DNA of 64,000 bases from Chryseobacterium gleum (GCA_945862165.1 CAMAXI010000011.1:1-64000), one strand, 5' to 3'. Counted from the stretch's first letter, positions 27,134 through 37,037 are shown. Notes: generated by a model not told the origin, from the sequence alone. Program-made: numbers and translations.

Positions 27134-27353
27134 TTTATTCGTTTTTTAATCAAACGGCGAATTTAGGAGCTAGCTATATAAAAAGATTTCTAAAACCAAT
27201 TGTTCTTATGAACATGAAAAATAAAGAAATTAACAGGTTGTTAACAAGTTGTTAATTTTTAAGTTTAAAACATTGTTTATCAATATTTTAAAAGATTTTT
27301 ATATTTTTAACAAACTTAACTCTAACGATGATTTACAACTAAATCTTAATATG

Positions 27354-27361
27354 TATATTTG
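27354..27361 (+). promoter_or_regulatory. Candidate -7 box of the M16-M16-secA group
   Basis: TATATTTG matches TAnnTTTG and lies 42 bases before the ATG at 27404. The TTG at 27359 that would extend the frame upstream falls inside this box, which supports the ATG as true start. No good -33 TTTG is seen upstream. Confidence 0.4.
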
Positions 27362-27403
27362 GACTCGCGGAAAAAAATCCGAAAAAATATTATTTACACA
27401 CCT

Positions 27404-28876
27404 ATGAAAAAACACATTGTTGCCTTGACAGCACTACTTTCTGTTGGTAGTCTGTGGTCTCAACAGAAAAAAATCGAATACGTAGAGTATGATTTAGCGA
27501 ATGGATTACATGTAATACTTCATGAAGAACATACAGTTCCAATTGCTGCTGTTTCTATTATGTATCATGTTGGTTCAAAAAATGAAAAGGCAGATCGTAC
27601 AGGTTTCGCACACTTCTTTGAACATTTATTGTTTGAAGGTTCTACAAATATCAAACGTGGTGAATACGCCCAAATTGTTGAAAAAAACGGTGGAACATTA
27701 AACGCCAACACTTCTCAAGATCGCACCTACTATTTTGAAATTATGCCTTCTAATCAAGTTGAGTTAGGTTTATGGTTAGAAAGTGAGCGTTTACTGCACG
27801 CGCGTGTGGATAAAACAGGAATTGAAACGCAACGTCAAGTAGTGAAGGAAGAAAAAAGACAAAGTGTAGATAACCAGCCTTACGCATCTTTTTTAGCAAA
27901 CATGAGTAGTCGTGTCTTTAAAAAACATCCATATAATTGGGTTCCAATTGGTGCAATGGAGCATTTAGATGCTGCACAAGAAGAAGATTATGTAAACTTC
28001 TACCGTACATTTTATGTTCCTGCAAATGCAGTATTATCTATTGCAGGGGATATAAACATCAAAGAAACAAAAAAAATGATTGATAAATATTTCGGTTCTA
28101 TTCCTAAAGGACAAGGAATAAATATGTACCGCGATTTTGAAAATGTATCCGACGATGTATTTAAAGCAAGATACGGTGTTTCTAAAAATTTATTTACTGC
28201 AAACAACTTCTTGAAACCAACGGATGCAAGTGCATTAAAAGCAATCCAAAAACAATTGGCAATTACTACCTCTATTCCTAGACCATCTATTATTGAAGAA
28301 CCAATTAAAGGACAAGAAGTAGATACAATTTATGATAATATTCAATTGCCAGGTGTATTTATGGGGTACCGTTTCCCTGAACAAAATCATATCGATTATC
28401 CAGCAATTGAAGTATTAAACACCATTTTATCCGAAGGTGCAAGTTCTAGAATGAATAAATCACTTGTAGAAAAGAAACAATTGGCGGTTGAAGCTTTTTC
28501 TTTTGGTATGGATTCAGAAGATCCAGGATTAGGAGTTGTAGCAACTATCGCAGCAGATAAAGTGGATTTAAAAACACTTCAAGATGCTATGGACGAAGAA
28601 ATTACGCGTATCCAAAATGAATTAGTTAGCAAAGACGAACTGCAAAAAGTGATTAATCAATATGAAAACAATATTGTGAGCTCTAATAGTAGTGTTGCTG
28701 GAATTGCTGAAAATTTAGCAGATAATTACATGTACCGCAAGAATACAGCTTTAATCAATAAACAATTAACAAGTTATTTAACGATTACACCTGCAGATAT
28801 CCAACGTGTTGCGAAAAAATATTTAACAAAAGATTCACGTGTTATCTTAATTTATTTACCAAAATCATCCAATTAA
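27404..28876 (+). CDS. M16 family zinc metallopeptidase, catalytic subunit
   Basis: The protein is about 490 residues with a signal peptide (MKKHIVALTALLSVGSLWSQ). The inverted zinc motif HFFEH lies at about residues 70-74, and the distal ligand region is RQVVKEEKRQSVDNQP about 75 residues later. Middle and C-terminal peptidase halves are present with LPGVFMGYRFPEQNHIDYP. It is a periplasmic or secreted M16B peptidase. The next gene, seven bases on, is a paralogue lacking the zinc motif; catalytic/regulatory pairs of this type are common in M16B. The TTG upstream at 27359 overlaps a promoter box, so the ATG at 27404 is preferred. Confidence 0.9.
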   Translation: MKKHIVALTALLSVGSLWSQQKKIEYVEYDLANGLHVILHEEHTVPIAAVSIMYHVGSKNEKADRTGFAHFFEHLLFEGSTNIKRGEYAQIVEKNGGTLNANTSQDRTYYFEIMPSNQVELGLWLESERLLHARVDKTGIETQRQVVKEEKRQSVDNQPYASFLANMSSRVFKKHPYNWVPIGAMEHLDAAQEEDYVNFYRTFYVPANAVLSIAGDINIKETKKMIDKYFGSIPKGQGINMYRDFENVSDDVFKARYGVSKNLFTANNFLKPTDASALKAIQKQLAITTSIPRPSIIEEPIKGQEVDTIYDNIQLPGVFMGYRFPEQNHIDYPAIEVLNTILSEGASSRMNKSLVEKKQLAVEAFSFGMDSEDPGLGVVATIAADKVDLKTLQDAMDEEITRIQNELVSKDELQKVINQYENNIVSSNSSVAGIAENLADNYMYRKNTALINKQLTSYLTITPADIQRVAKKYLTKDSRVILIYLPKSSN

Positions 28877-28883
28877 TTGCACT

Positions 28884-30956
28884 ATGAAAAAGTTATTATT
28901 TCTATGTATAGCAACCTGTACTAACCTTATTCTTTATGGTCAGTTAGACCGTTCTGTTAGACCTACAGGTAGTACTGCACCAACCATAAACATTAAAGAA
29001 TCTGAAGTTTTTACTTTACCAAATGGTATTACTATCATTTTATCTGAAAATCATAAATTACCAAGAGTATCTTTTAATTTTGTTTTAGGTTCAAATCCTA
29101 TTATTGAAGGTTCTAAAACTGGATTAAGTAGTTTGGCTGGAGAATTATTGATGTCAGGTACTGAAAAAAGATCGAAAGATCAATTAGACCAAGAGATAGA
29201 TTATATTGGTGCAACACTTCGCTCCTCTTCCCAAAATGTATTTCTTCAATGTTTAACGAAGCATGCTGAAAAAGGATTAGACTTAATGTCGGATGTTTTA
29301 TTACGTCCAACTTTCCCAGAAGAAGAATTCGATCGTTTGAAAAAAATGAAAGAATCTAACATCTTATCTTCCAAATCAAACCCTGGAGCTATGGCTTCTA
29401 ATGCTGAATCTAGAGCTAATTTTCCTTCAGGACATCCATATGGCGAGGTAGAAACGGAAAGTACCTTAAGAGATATCACTATATCTGACGTAAAAAATTA
29501 TTACAGGGGCTTATTTACTCCAAAAGGAAGTTATTTAGTAATTGTAGGTGATGTTACGAAAGAGCAAGCGAAGCGTTGGGCAGAACATTATTTCGGTACT
29601 TGGGAAGGACATGACAAAATCACATCAAAATATAATGATCCTTATTTTCATGCAGGAAATCGCGTATTGTTTGTCGCAAAACCGGGAGCTCCTCAATCCG
29701 TAATTACGGTTTCTTTCCCTATGAAAATTAGTTCTGGTGATAAAAACCAATTGATTTTAAATACACTAAATGGAATTTTTGGTGGTGGTGGTTTTGGTGC
29801 ACGTTTATCACAAAATTTACGTGAAAAAAGAGCCTATACATATGGTTGTTATTCGAGAGCGAATGTTACCGAAGATGGAAGTTATTATTCAATCTCTGGA
29901 AACTTTAGAAATGATGTTACCGATAGTGCAGTTGCACAAATTCTTTTTGAATTAGACCGTATACAAAAATCGGAAGTTACCGATGAAGAATTAACAGGTA
30001 TAAAAGCATTATTAGCTGGTAATTTCGCTAGATCACTAGAGAAACCAATGACAATTGCTCAATTTGCACTGAATATCATCAAATTTAACTTACCGAAAGA
30101 TTACTATCAAACGTATTTAAAAAGATTAGATGGTATTACGAAAGCGGAAATTTTGGATGCTGCCAAACAATATTTAACAGCATCCGGGTGTAATATTATC
30201 GTAGTTGGAAATCCAGCGATCTTGGATAAATTGAAAAGATTTGATTCCGATGGAACTATCGAAAAATTGGATGCTTTAGGTCAAGAAATTAAAGAAACTA
30301 AAAAGGCAAGTATTTCTAAAGAAGTATTGATTGAAAAATATTTAACAAGCGTAACCAATACAACTTCCCTGAAAAAAGCGCATAAAACAATTGCAAAAAT
30401 CAAAACACTTAAACGTGAAACTGAATTAACAGCTCCACAAATACCAATGCCGATAATAAAATTGGATTATTTATCCCAAAATGATAAAGAAACAATGTTA
30501 TTGAGCATGGCTGGAAATACTATTCAAAAAAGCGTCTATAATGGCGATAAAGGATACGATGAAGATCAACGTGGTAAAACACCAATGACTAAAGAATCGT
30601 TAGCTGCAAAGAAAAAAGTAGCTGGGATTTTTCCGGAGTTATATTTTACTAAACACAACATTAATTACGAATTATTAGGAATTGAAGTTGTTAACGGTAA
30701 AGATGCCTATGTTCTTAAATATTCAGATGGGATTAAAGAAACCTATGATTATTTTGATGTTGCTACGTTCTATAAAATTAGATCTATCTCCTCGGAAGAA
30801 GGGAACTCACAAACATTTAATTATGGAGATTTTAAACAAGTGAATGGAATCTTTCAACCATACACAATCTCTATAGAAATGCAAGGATTGACCTTGAACG
30901 GAATAGTTAAAAATATAGAAATAAATGGTAAAATAGATTCTTCTATTTTCGAATAA
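28884..30956 (+). CDS. M16 family protein without zinc motif (non-catalytic subunit) with extra C-terminal domain
   Basis: The 690-residue protein has a signal peptide (MKKLLFLCIATCTNLILYGQ). In the position of HxxEH it reads LAGELL, so the zinc ligands are missing, but the second half keeps RAYTYGCYSRANVTEDGSYY, the arginine-tyrosine substrate-binding region of M16B. It is therefore the expected partner of the preceding catalytic subunit. Residues from about 500 to 690 form an extra beta-rich domain (GKDAYVLKYSDGIKETYDYFD), resembling outer-membrane-lipoprotein-like modules. The gene starts seven bases after its partner and is followed after 10 bases by secA. Confidence 0.88.
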   Translation: MKKLLFLCIATCTNLILYGQLDRSVRPTGSTAPTINIKESEVFTLPNGITIILSENHKLPRVSFNFVLGSNPIIEGSKTGLSSLAGELLMSGTEKRSKDQLDQEIDYIGATLRSSSQNVFLQCLTKHAEKGLDLMSDVLLRPTFPEEEFDRLKKMKESNILSSKSNPGAMASNAESRANFPSGHPYGEVETESTLRDITISDVKNYYRGLFTPKGSYLVIVGDVTKEQAKRWAEHYFGTWEGHDKITSKYNDPYFHAGNRVLFVAKPGAPQSVITVSFPMKISSGDKNQLILNTLNGIFGGGGFGARLSQNLREKRAYTYGCYSRANVTEDGSYYSISGNFRNDVTDSAVAQILFELDRIQKSEVTDEELTGIKALLAGNFARSLEKPMTIAQFALNIIKFNLPKDYYQTYLKRLDGITKAEILDAAKQYLTASGCNIIVVGNPAILDKLKRFDSDGTIEKLDALGQEIKETKKASISKEVLIEKYLTSVTNTTSLKKAHKTIAKIKTLKRETELTAPQIPMPIIKLDYLSQNDKETMLLSMAGNTIQKSVYNGDKGYDEDQRGKTPMTKESLAAKKKVAGIFPELYFTKHNINYELLGIEVVNGKDAYVLKYSDGIKETYDYFDVATFYKIRSISSEEGNSQTFNYGDFKQVNGIFQPYTISIEMQGLTLNGIVKNIEINGKIDSSIFE

Positions 30957-30966
30957 AACATATAAA

Positions 30967-33900
30967 ATGATAACAAGTATTTTAAAAAAGATTTTTGGAG
31001 ATAAAGCGAATAAAGAACAAAAAGAATATCAACCAATTATTGATAAGGCTAATGCGTTTTTTACACAATTCGAAACTTTAACAGATAACGAATTACGTGG
31101 AAAAACACGTAGTTTTCAAAAATTAATTCAAGAACAAACAAAAGAACTTGAAGCGCAGATTGAAGAAATTCGTGTTAGAGCAAATGACCCTGAAACTTCG
31201 GTAGACGATAAAGAACCTTTGTTTGAAAAAATGGATGTGCTTTCTAAAGAAGTCAATCAAAAAATTGAAGAGGTTTTATTAGAAATTTTACCAGAAGCAT
31301 TTGCTGTGGTAAAAGAAACATCAAGACGTTGGGCAGTGAATGGTCAATTAGAAGTTACCGCACAAGATTTTGATCGTGCATTAGCAAATCAAAAAGACGG
31401 TATCACGATTGATGGTGATAAAGCAATTTGGCATAACGCATGGACAGCTGCTGGAGCAGCAGTAAGTTGGTCAATGGTTCACTACGATGTTCAATTAATG
31501 GGTGGTGCAGTTCTTCACAAAGGGAATATCGCCGAAATGCAAACAGGGGAAGGTAAAACATTAGTTGCAACATTACCCGTGTATCTAAACGCACTTTCTG
31601 GAAAAGGAGTTCACTTGGTAACGGTGAATGATTACCTAGCAAAACGTGACTCGGAATGGATGGGGCCTTTATACCAATTCCATGGTTTAAAAGTAGATTG
31701 TATTGATAAGCATAGACCAAACTCTCCAGAAAGAAGAAATGCATATTTAGCAGATATTACATTTGGTACAAATAATGAATTTGGTTTCGATTACTTAAGA
31801 GACAATATGGCAAGTAATCGCGAAGATTTAGTGCAACGCGAACATCATTTTGCCATTGTCGACGAGGTCGATTCTGTTTTAATTGATGATGCTAGAACAC
31901 CATTAATTATCTCCGGTCCAACACCAAAAGGAGATGAACATGAATTTCATGAGTTAAAACCACGTGTTGTTAAATTAGTAGATGCCCAAAGAGCATATGT
32001 GAATCAAGTTTTAGTAGAGGCTAAAAAATTATTAGCGGTTATTAATGCACCTGGTGACGATAAAAAAGATGTTAAAACAGCTTTAGAAGATGGAGGAATC
32101 GCTCTTTTACGTGCATACAGAGGTTTACCAAAAAACAAACCATTAATTAAATTCTTATCCGAATCTGGTATTAAGGCGCACTTACAAAAAGTGGAAAACA
32201 CCTATATGGCAGAACAAGGAAAGCACATGAAAAAAATTGATGCTGAATTGTTTTTTGTGATTGATGAGAAAAATAATACCATTGAACTTACGGAAAAAGG
32301 AATTAATTTAATTTCAGATGGAGAAAATTCTGATTTCTATGTGATTCCAGATATTGGCGGTGAAATTGCTAAACTTCAAAAAGAAAATATTTCTTTGGAA
32401 GATACACAATTACGTAAAGATTTATTAATCCGTGATTTTAGTGTGAAATCAGAACGTATTCATTCGGTGAATCAACTTTTGAAGGCCTATACCCTATTTG
32501 AAAAAGAAGTAGAGTATGTTATCATGGATGGTAAAGTTAAAATCGTGGATGAGCAAACAGGTCGTATCATGGAAGGTCGTCGTTATTCCGATGGACTTCA
32601 CCAAGCAATTGAAGCGAAAGAAAATGTTACGATTGAAGCTGCAACACAAACTTATGCTACAATAACCTTACAAAATTACTTCCGTATGTACCATAAGTTA
32701 GCTGGTATGACAGGTACAGCAGAAACGGAAGCAAAAGAATTTTGGGATATTTATAAATTAGATGTAGTTGTAATACCACCTCACAGAACAATTTCTCGTA
32801 AAGATTTAAATGATTTAGTATTTCGCTCTGCACGTGAGAAATTCTCTGCTGTAATCGATGAAACAGAACGATTAGTAAAAGAAGGTCGCCCAGTATTGGT
32901 AGGAACAACGACGGTGGAGATTTCTGAATTTTTGAGTCGTTCTTTTAAAATGCGCGGTATTCCTCACCAAGTATTAAATGCAAAACAACACCAAAAAGAG
33001 GCTGAAATTGTAGCCGAAGCTGGTAAAGCTGGCGCGGTGACGATTGCAACGAATATGGCTGGACGTGGTACGGATATTAAATTAGGTAAAGGTGTAAAAG
33101 AAGCGGGTGGTTTAGCCATTATTGGTACAGAACGACATGATTCTCGTCGAGTAGATAGACAGTTACGTGGTCGTGCTGGTCGTCAAGGTGATCCAGGATC
33201 TTCTCAGTTTTTTGTTTCTTTGGAAGATGATTTGATGCGTAAATTCGGTTCAGAACGTATTGCAAAAATCATGGACCGTATGGGCTTGAAAGAAGGAGAA
33301 GTAATTACCCATGGTATGGTATCAAAATCCATCGAACGTGCACAGAAAAAAGTAGAAGAGAATAACTTTGGTATGCGTAAACGTTTACTTGAATATGACG
33401 ATGTGATGAGTGCACAACGTAAAGCAATTTACAAAAAACGTCACAATGCTCTTTTTGGGGATCGATTAAGTTTGGATATTGCAAATATGTTGTACGATGT
33501 TGCAGATTCTATTGTATACAACTTTCCGCATGCTACACAATATGAAGAATTTACATTTGAGTTATACCGCGTATTAGGAATAGAATCACCTGTTGATGAA
33601 GCGGAGTTTTCTACATTAAACAAAAATGTAATTTCAGACAAGGTTTACAATGCAGTAATGACTCATTATAAGCATAAGAACGATCGAATTATTCAAAAAG
33701 CTTATGGTCAGGTAAAAAGTGTTTATGAGAACCATAACAACACATTTGAAAACATTCTTTTTCCATTATCTGACGGTGTGAAAGAAATGCAGATGGTTGT
33801 TAGTTTGAAAGAAGCATATGAAACTAATGGTCAAGCTTTAATAACTGCTTTTGAACGTAATGTTACGTTAGCGCTTATTGATGATGAATGGAAAGAACAT

Positions 33901-34275
33901 TTACGTGAAATGGATGAATTGCGTACATCTGTACAACAAGCTGTATATGAGCAAAAAGACCCCTTAATCGTTTATAAATTAGAGTCCTTCGAGTTATTTA
34001 AATCCATGTTAGGTCGCTTAAATCTTCAAACGGTGGAATCCCTTGTAAAAATGGATATTGCATATGAACAAGAATCAATTCAAAGTACCAACCGTGCTGC
34101 AGCGATACAAAATCACTACGAAAAAGCGCAGTTAGGATCTGGAATTGAAGATGCAGAAATTTTAGAAGAAGAAGTTGTCAAAAAACAACCGATTGTTGTG
34201 GAGCCAAAGATTGGAAGAAATGACACATGTCCATGTGGTAGTGGGAAGAAGTATAAACAATGCCACGGGAAATAA
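30967..34275 (+). CDS. secA: Preprotein translocase ATPase SecA
   Basis: The 1102-residue protein has the DEAD motor of SecA: Walker A MQTGEGKT, Walker B VDEVDSVLIDDARTPLIISG, MAGRGTDIKLG and QLRGRAGRQGDPGSSQFF in motor domain 2, MTGTAETEAKEFWDIY, and a C-terminal zinc motif CPCGSGKKYKQCHGK for SecB/phospholipid binding. The protein drives preproteins through SecYEG. It is longer than E. coli SecA (901 residues); inserts in the preprotein-crosslinking and nucleotide-binding regions account for the extra length, normal for Bacteroidota. It follows an M16 gene pair by ten bases, an arrangement that suggests co-transcription of export and periplasmic proteolysis. A hairpin terminator follows. 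Confidence 0.96.
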   Translation: MITSILKKIFGDKANKEQKEYQPIIDKANAFFTQFETLTDNELRGKTRSFQKLIQEQTKELEAQIEEIRVRANDPETSVDDKEPLFEKMDVLSKEVNQKIEEVLLEILPEAFAVVKETSRRWAVNGQLEVTAQDFDRALANQKDGITIDGDKAIWHNAWTAAGAAVSWSMVHYDVQLMGGAVLHKGNIAEMQTGEGKTLVATLPVYLNALSGKGVHLVTVNDYLAKRDSEWMGPLYQFHGLKVDCIDKHRPNSPERRNAYLADITFGTNNEFGFDYLRDNMASNREDLVQREHHFAIVDEVDSVLIDDARTPLIISGPTPKGDEHEFHELKPRVVKLVDAQRAYVNQVLVEAKKLLAVINAPGDDKKDVKTALEDGGIALLRAYRGLPKNKPLIKFLSESGIKAHLQKVENTYMAEQGKHMKKIDAELFFVIDEKNNTIELTEKGINLISDGENSDFYVIPDIGGEIAKLQKENISLEDTQLRKDLLIRDFSVKSERIHSVNQLLKAYTLFEKEVEYVIMDGKVKIVDEQTGRIMEGRRYSDGLHQAIEAKENVTIEAATQTYATITLQNYFRMYHKLAGMTGTAETEAKEFWDIYKLDVVVIPPHRTISRKDLNDLVFRSAREKFSAVIDETERLVKEGRPVLVGTTTVEISEFLSRSFKMRGIPHQVLNAKQHQKEAEIVAEAGKAGAVTIATNMAGRGTDIKLGKGVKEAGGLAIIGTERHDSRRVDRQLRGRAGRQGDPGSSQFFVSLEDDLMRKFGSERIAKIMDRMGLKEGEVITHGMVSKSIERAQKKVEENNFGMRKRLLEYDDVMSAQRKAIYKKRHNALFGDRLSLDIANMLYDVADSIVYNFPHATQYEEFTFELYRVLGIESPVDEAEFSTLNKNVISDKVYNAVMTHYKHKNDRIIQKAYGQVKSVYENHNNTFENILFPLSDGVKEMQMVVSLKEAYETNGQALITAFERNVTLALIDDEWKEHLREMDELRTSVQQAVYEQKDPLIVYKLESFELFKSMLGRLNLQTVESLVKMDIAYEQESIQSTNRAAAIQNHYEKAQLGSGIEDAEILEEEVVKKQPIVVEPKIGRNDTCPCGSGKKYKQCHGK

Positions 34276-34298
34276 ATAATTATATACTTTTCATAAAT

Positions 34299-34331
34299 AG
34301 TAAAGGCTGTCTCACAAGGACAGCCTTTACT
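34299..34331. terminator. Bidirectional terminator between secA and the ECF sigma gene
   Basis: AGTAAAGGCTGTC (34299-34311) and GACAGCCTTTACT (34319-34331) are perfect reverse complements with a seven-base loop, lying between convergent genes. The run of T after the stem is short. Confidence 0.75.
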
Positions 34332-34348
34332 ATTTGTAACTGTTATTT

Positions 34349-34942
34349 TTATATTTCAATAAGTACATTTTTCTCCTCCATTAATTTACGTAAATTTTGG
34401 ATCGCATAACGCATTCTTCCGAGTGCAGTATTAATACTTATTTCTTTTTCTTCTGCAATATCTTTAAATGACATTCCTTGAAAAATACGCATTTCAATTA
34501 ATTCACGTTGCGCTGCAGGAAGTAAGTCGATACCATTTACTAGTTCTGTATAGAGCTCTGTTTGCATAACTTGTTCAATCCATGGTGTAGAATCACATTC
34601 CATGTGTGTAAATACATTAAACGTATCTGAACTAGAAGAAGATTCAGAGATCATTTTACGCGCATTATTTTTACGGAAATAATCGATGATTAAGTTATTC
34701 GCAATACGAAGTGCCCAAGGAAGAAATTTACCTTCCTCATTGTACTTTCCAGTTTTTAAAGTGTTGATTATTTTAATAAATGTATCCTGAAATAAATCTT
34801 CCGCAAGTTCTGTTGATTTTACTTTCGAAATAATAGTTTTAAAAATAATACGTTTGTATTTTTTTAAAAGGATTTCTAATGATTTTTGATCGCCTGAAAT
34901 GTATTGATTCACCAAAAGGGAATCGTCTAACGTACTAAACAT
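34349..34942 (-). CDS. ECF-type RNA polymerase sigma factor
   Basis: The 197-residue protein has sigma-70 region 2 (LEILLKKYKRIIFKTI, LAEDLFQDTFIKIINTL, WALRIANNLIIDYFRK) and region 4 (LPAAQRELIEMRIFQGMSFKDIAEEKEISINTALGRMRYA with a helix-turn-helix). It lacks region 3, so it is an ECF sigma factor. The variant of region 4 resembles those shared by many Bacteroidota that are encoded without an adjacent anti-sigma gene. No anti-sigma factor is visible next to it: its neighbours are secA and a lipid acyltransferase gene. What it controls is unknown. It may respond to envelope stress, but this is a guess. Confidence 0.9.
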   Translation of the reverse strand: MFSTLDDSLLVNQYISGDQKSLEILLKKYKRIIFKTIISKVKSTELAEDLFQDTFIKIINTLKTGKYNEEGKFLPWALRIANNLIIDYFRKNNARKMISESSSSSDTFNVFTHMECDSTPWIEQVMQTELYTELVNGIDLLPAAQRELIEMRIFQGMSFKDIAEEKEISINTALGRMRYAIQNLRKLMEEKNVLIEI

Positions 34943-35145
34943 AGCTCTATAATTTATGACCGAAGTCGATTTATACTAAATAGAGTAATGTTGTTCCAAT
35001 AGGCGTTTATTATTAATTGTTTGTTTTGCTAATATATAAAAGTATTTTCGATAAACAAATAAAAAATCAAAAAAATGTTAATTTTTGTAACGATTTAATT
35101 AGATTTTCATTTTATCAAATATTTTCAGTTTCCATTTTTATCCCT

Positions 35146-35153
35146 TATTTTTG
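35146..35153 (+). promoter_or_regulatory. -7 box of the acyltransferase pair
   Basis: TATTTTTG matches TAnnTTTG and lies 15 bases before the ATG at 35169. It contains the TTG at 35151 that would otherwise be taken as a start codon, so the ATG is the real start. Confidence 0.5.
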
Positions 35154-35168
35154 TCATTAGTACATATT

Positions 35169-35987
35169 ATGGAAGAAAATAAATTTATTGATATTCGAAA
35201 AATTATTGGGGATAAAAACCCTCGATTATTAAAGTTACTCCCAAACTTTATCATTCGATATATACAGCGCATTCTCCATGAAAAGGATGTTAATGAGGTA
35301 ATTCTTCATAATAAAGACAACCATAACCAGGATTTTTGCCAAGCTGTGATAGATCGCTTTAATATTCAGTTAGAGGTACAAGGGATTGAGAATGTTCCTG
35401 TAACAGGTGGCGTTACCCTTGCGATGAATCATCCACTTGGTGGTATGGATGCAATGGCTTTAGTTACAGCACTAAAAAACCAACGCACGGATTTAAAATT
35501 TATCGTGAACGATATCCTTTTACATTTAGAAAGTATGCAAGGAATGTTTGTTGGGGTAAATAAACACGGTAGAAATTCCAATTCTAATTTATTAAAAATC
35601 GATGAAATTTTTTCTACCGGAAGTGCGGTATGCATATTTCCTGCAGGGTTAGTAAGTCGAAAAATAAATGGAAAAGTGGAAGATTTAGAATGGAAAAAAA
35701 CCTTTGTTTCTTTATCAATCAAACATAATCAACCTATTGTTCCTGTATTCATAGATGGTAAACTTTCTAATTTCTTTTACCGTTTAGCGAAATTCAGAAA
35801 GGCAGTAGGTATAAAAGCGAACATTGAAATGTTTTTTCTTGTAGACGAATTATTTAAGCAAGAAAACGCTAAAATGAAATTGACTTTTGGTAAACCTATT
35901 TACCCAGAGACGCTTACAAAATCAAAGTCAACAAAAGATTGGGCAAACGAAATTCGTCACCAAGTATATTCATATTCAGAAAAATAA
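35169..35987 (+). CDS. glsA: PlsC-like O-acyltransferase, GlsA-type
   Basis: The protein is about 272 residues. The acyltransferase motif reads MNHPLGGMDAMAL, with His and Asp separated by five residues instead of the four of classical HX4D enzymes. Further PlsC motifs include GVNKHGRNSN, FPAGLVSRKINGKVED and QPIVPVFIDG. The gene is followed after three bases by a GNAT N-acyltransferase gene; this pair matches the O-acyl/N-acyl transferases (GlsA/GlsB) that make glycine lipids in Bacteroides. The product is probably a membrane acyloxyacyl amino-acid lipid. The amino acid could be glycine or another. The ATG at 35169 is preferred because the TTG at 35151 lies inside a promoter box. Confidence 0.72.
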   Translation: MEENKFIDIRKIIGDKNPRLLKLLPNFIIRYIQRILHEKDVNEVILHNKDNHNQDFCQAVIDRFNIQLEVQGIENVPVTGGVTLAMNHPLGGMDAMALVTALKNQRTDLKFIVNDILLHLESMQGMFVGVNKHGRNSNSNLLKIDEIFSTGSAVCIFPAGLVSRKINGKVEDLEWKKTFVSLSIKHNQPIVPVFIDGKLSNFFYRLAKFRKAVGIKANIEMFFLVDELFKQENAKMKLTFGKPIYPETLTKSKSTKDWANEIRHQVYSYSEK

Positions 35988-35990
35988 ATT

Positions 35991-36905
35991 ATGCAACAAG
36001 CTATTATTGCACCAATTTCGAAAGAAATTATTAAACAAGAATTAAATCAAGATCGTTTTATTCGTACTACGCGTAAAGGTGGAAATGAAATTTATTCTAT
36101 CAACATCCATAACGCACCAAATACATTACAAGAAATAGGACGTCTACGCGAAGTCACATTTCGTGAATCCGGTGGTGGTACTGGTTTACCTTTAGATTTG
36201 GATGAATTTGATACAGGGGAGGTTTGTTACGAGCAGTTAATTGTTTGGTCACCAGAAGATGAGGAAATCGTTGGTGGCTACCGATATATTCTTTGTAAAA
36301 ATGCAATTCAAGCAGATGGTATCCATTTATCTACTAGTCATTATTTTGAATTTTCAGAAGCTTTTGTAAAAAATTATTTACCATTAACAATTGAATTAGG
36401 TAGATCTTGGGTTCAACCTAATTTCCAACCAACCGTTAATCCACGAAAGGGCTTATTTGCGTTAGATAATATTTGGGATGGTCTAGGAGCGATTATCCTT
36501 ACGAACCCTACAATGAAATACTTCTTTGGTAAAGTTACCATGTATCCAAGTTATGATCGCGAATCACGCGATTTCTTATTACATTTCATGCATCACTATT
36601 TTCCGGATCAAGAACAATTAATGCAACCATTCCATCCATTAATAAAAACGTATGATCAAGAATTTGTGGAGGAGCAACTTAAAAGTCTATCCTTTAAAGA
36701 TGGTTTCAAAGTTTTAAATTCGTATGTACGGGCCAGAAATGAAAACGTACCACCTTTAGTAAATATTTATATGCACCTCTCACCAACAATGAAAACATTT
36801 GGTACTGCTGTTAATCACGAGTTCGGGGATGTTGAAGAAACAGGGATTTTAGTAACTATTCCAGATATTTATGAAGAGAAAAAGGAAAGACATATTACTT
36901 TTTAA
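35991..36905 (+). CDS. glsB: GNAT-fold N-acyltransferase, GlsB/OlsB-like
   Basis: The 304-residue protein carries the hemolysin/OlsB-like acyltransferase core: EIGRLREVTFRESGGGTGLPLDLDEFD, QLIVWSPEDEEIVGGYRYILC, and IELGRSWVQPNFQPTVNPRKGLFALDNIWDGLG. These features mark the N-acyltransferases that acylate an amino acid with 3-hydroxy fatty acid from ACP, the first step in ornithine or glycine lipid synthesis. The partner O-acyltransferase lies three bases upstream. A terminator hairpin follows at 36927. The product might be glycine lipid or flavolipin-like; the sequence does not settle it. Confidence 0.75.
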   Translation: MQQAIIAPISKEIIKQELNQDRFIRTTRKGGNEIYSINIHNAPNTLQEIGRLREVTFRESGGGTGLPLDLDEFDTGEVCYEQLIVWSPEDEEIVGGYRYILCKNAIQADGIHLSTSHYFEFSEAFVKNYLPLTIELGRSWVQPNFQPTVNPRKGLFALDNIWDGLGAIILTNPTMKYFFGKVTMYPSYDRESRDFLLHFMHHYFPDQEQLMQPFHPLIKTYDQEFVEEQLKSLSFKDGFKVLNSYVRARNENVPPLVNIYMHLSPTMKTFGTAVNHEFGDVEETGILVTIPDIYEEKKERHITF

Positions 36906-36926
36906 TTCATTATAAATCAAAAACTT

Positions 36927-36959
36927 AAAAAGTCGCTCTAAACAATAGAGCGACTTTTT
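36927..36959 (+). terminator. Terminator after the acyltransferase pair
   Basis: AAAAAGTCGCTCT (36927-36939) pairs perfectly with AGAGCGACTTTTT (36947-36959) over a seven-base loop, followed by more T. Confidence 0.85.
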
Positions 36960-36992
36960 TATTTGCTTTATAATCAAATTACAGCATAAAAA

Positions 36993-37018
36993 AAAGGTTG
37001 TTCAATAGAACAACCTTT
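36993..37018 (-). terminator. Terminator of rpmH
   Basis: AAAGGTTGTTC (36993-37003) pairs with GAACAACCTTT (37008-37018) over a four-base loop. On the minus strand it is followed by a T-run, and it lies 20 bases past the rpmH stop. Confidence 0.85.
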
Positions 37019-37037
37019 AATATTTTAACTAAATGAA

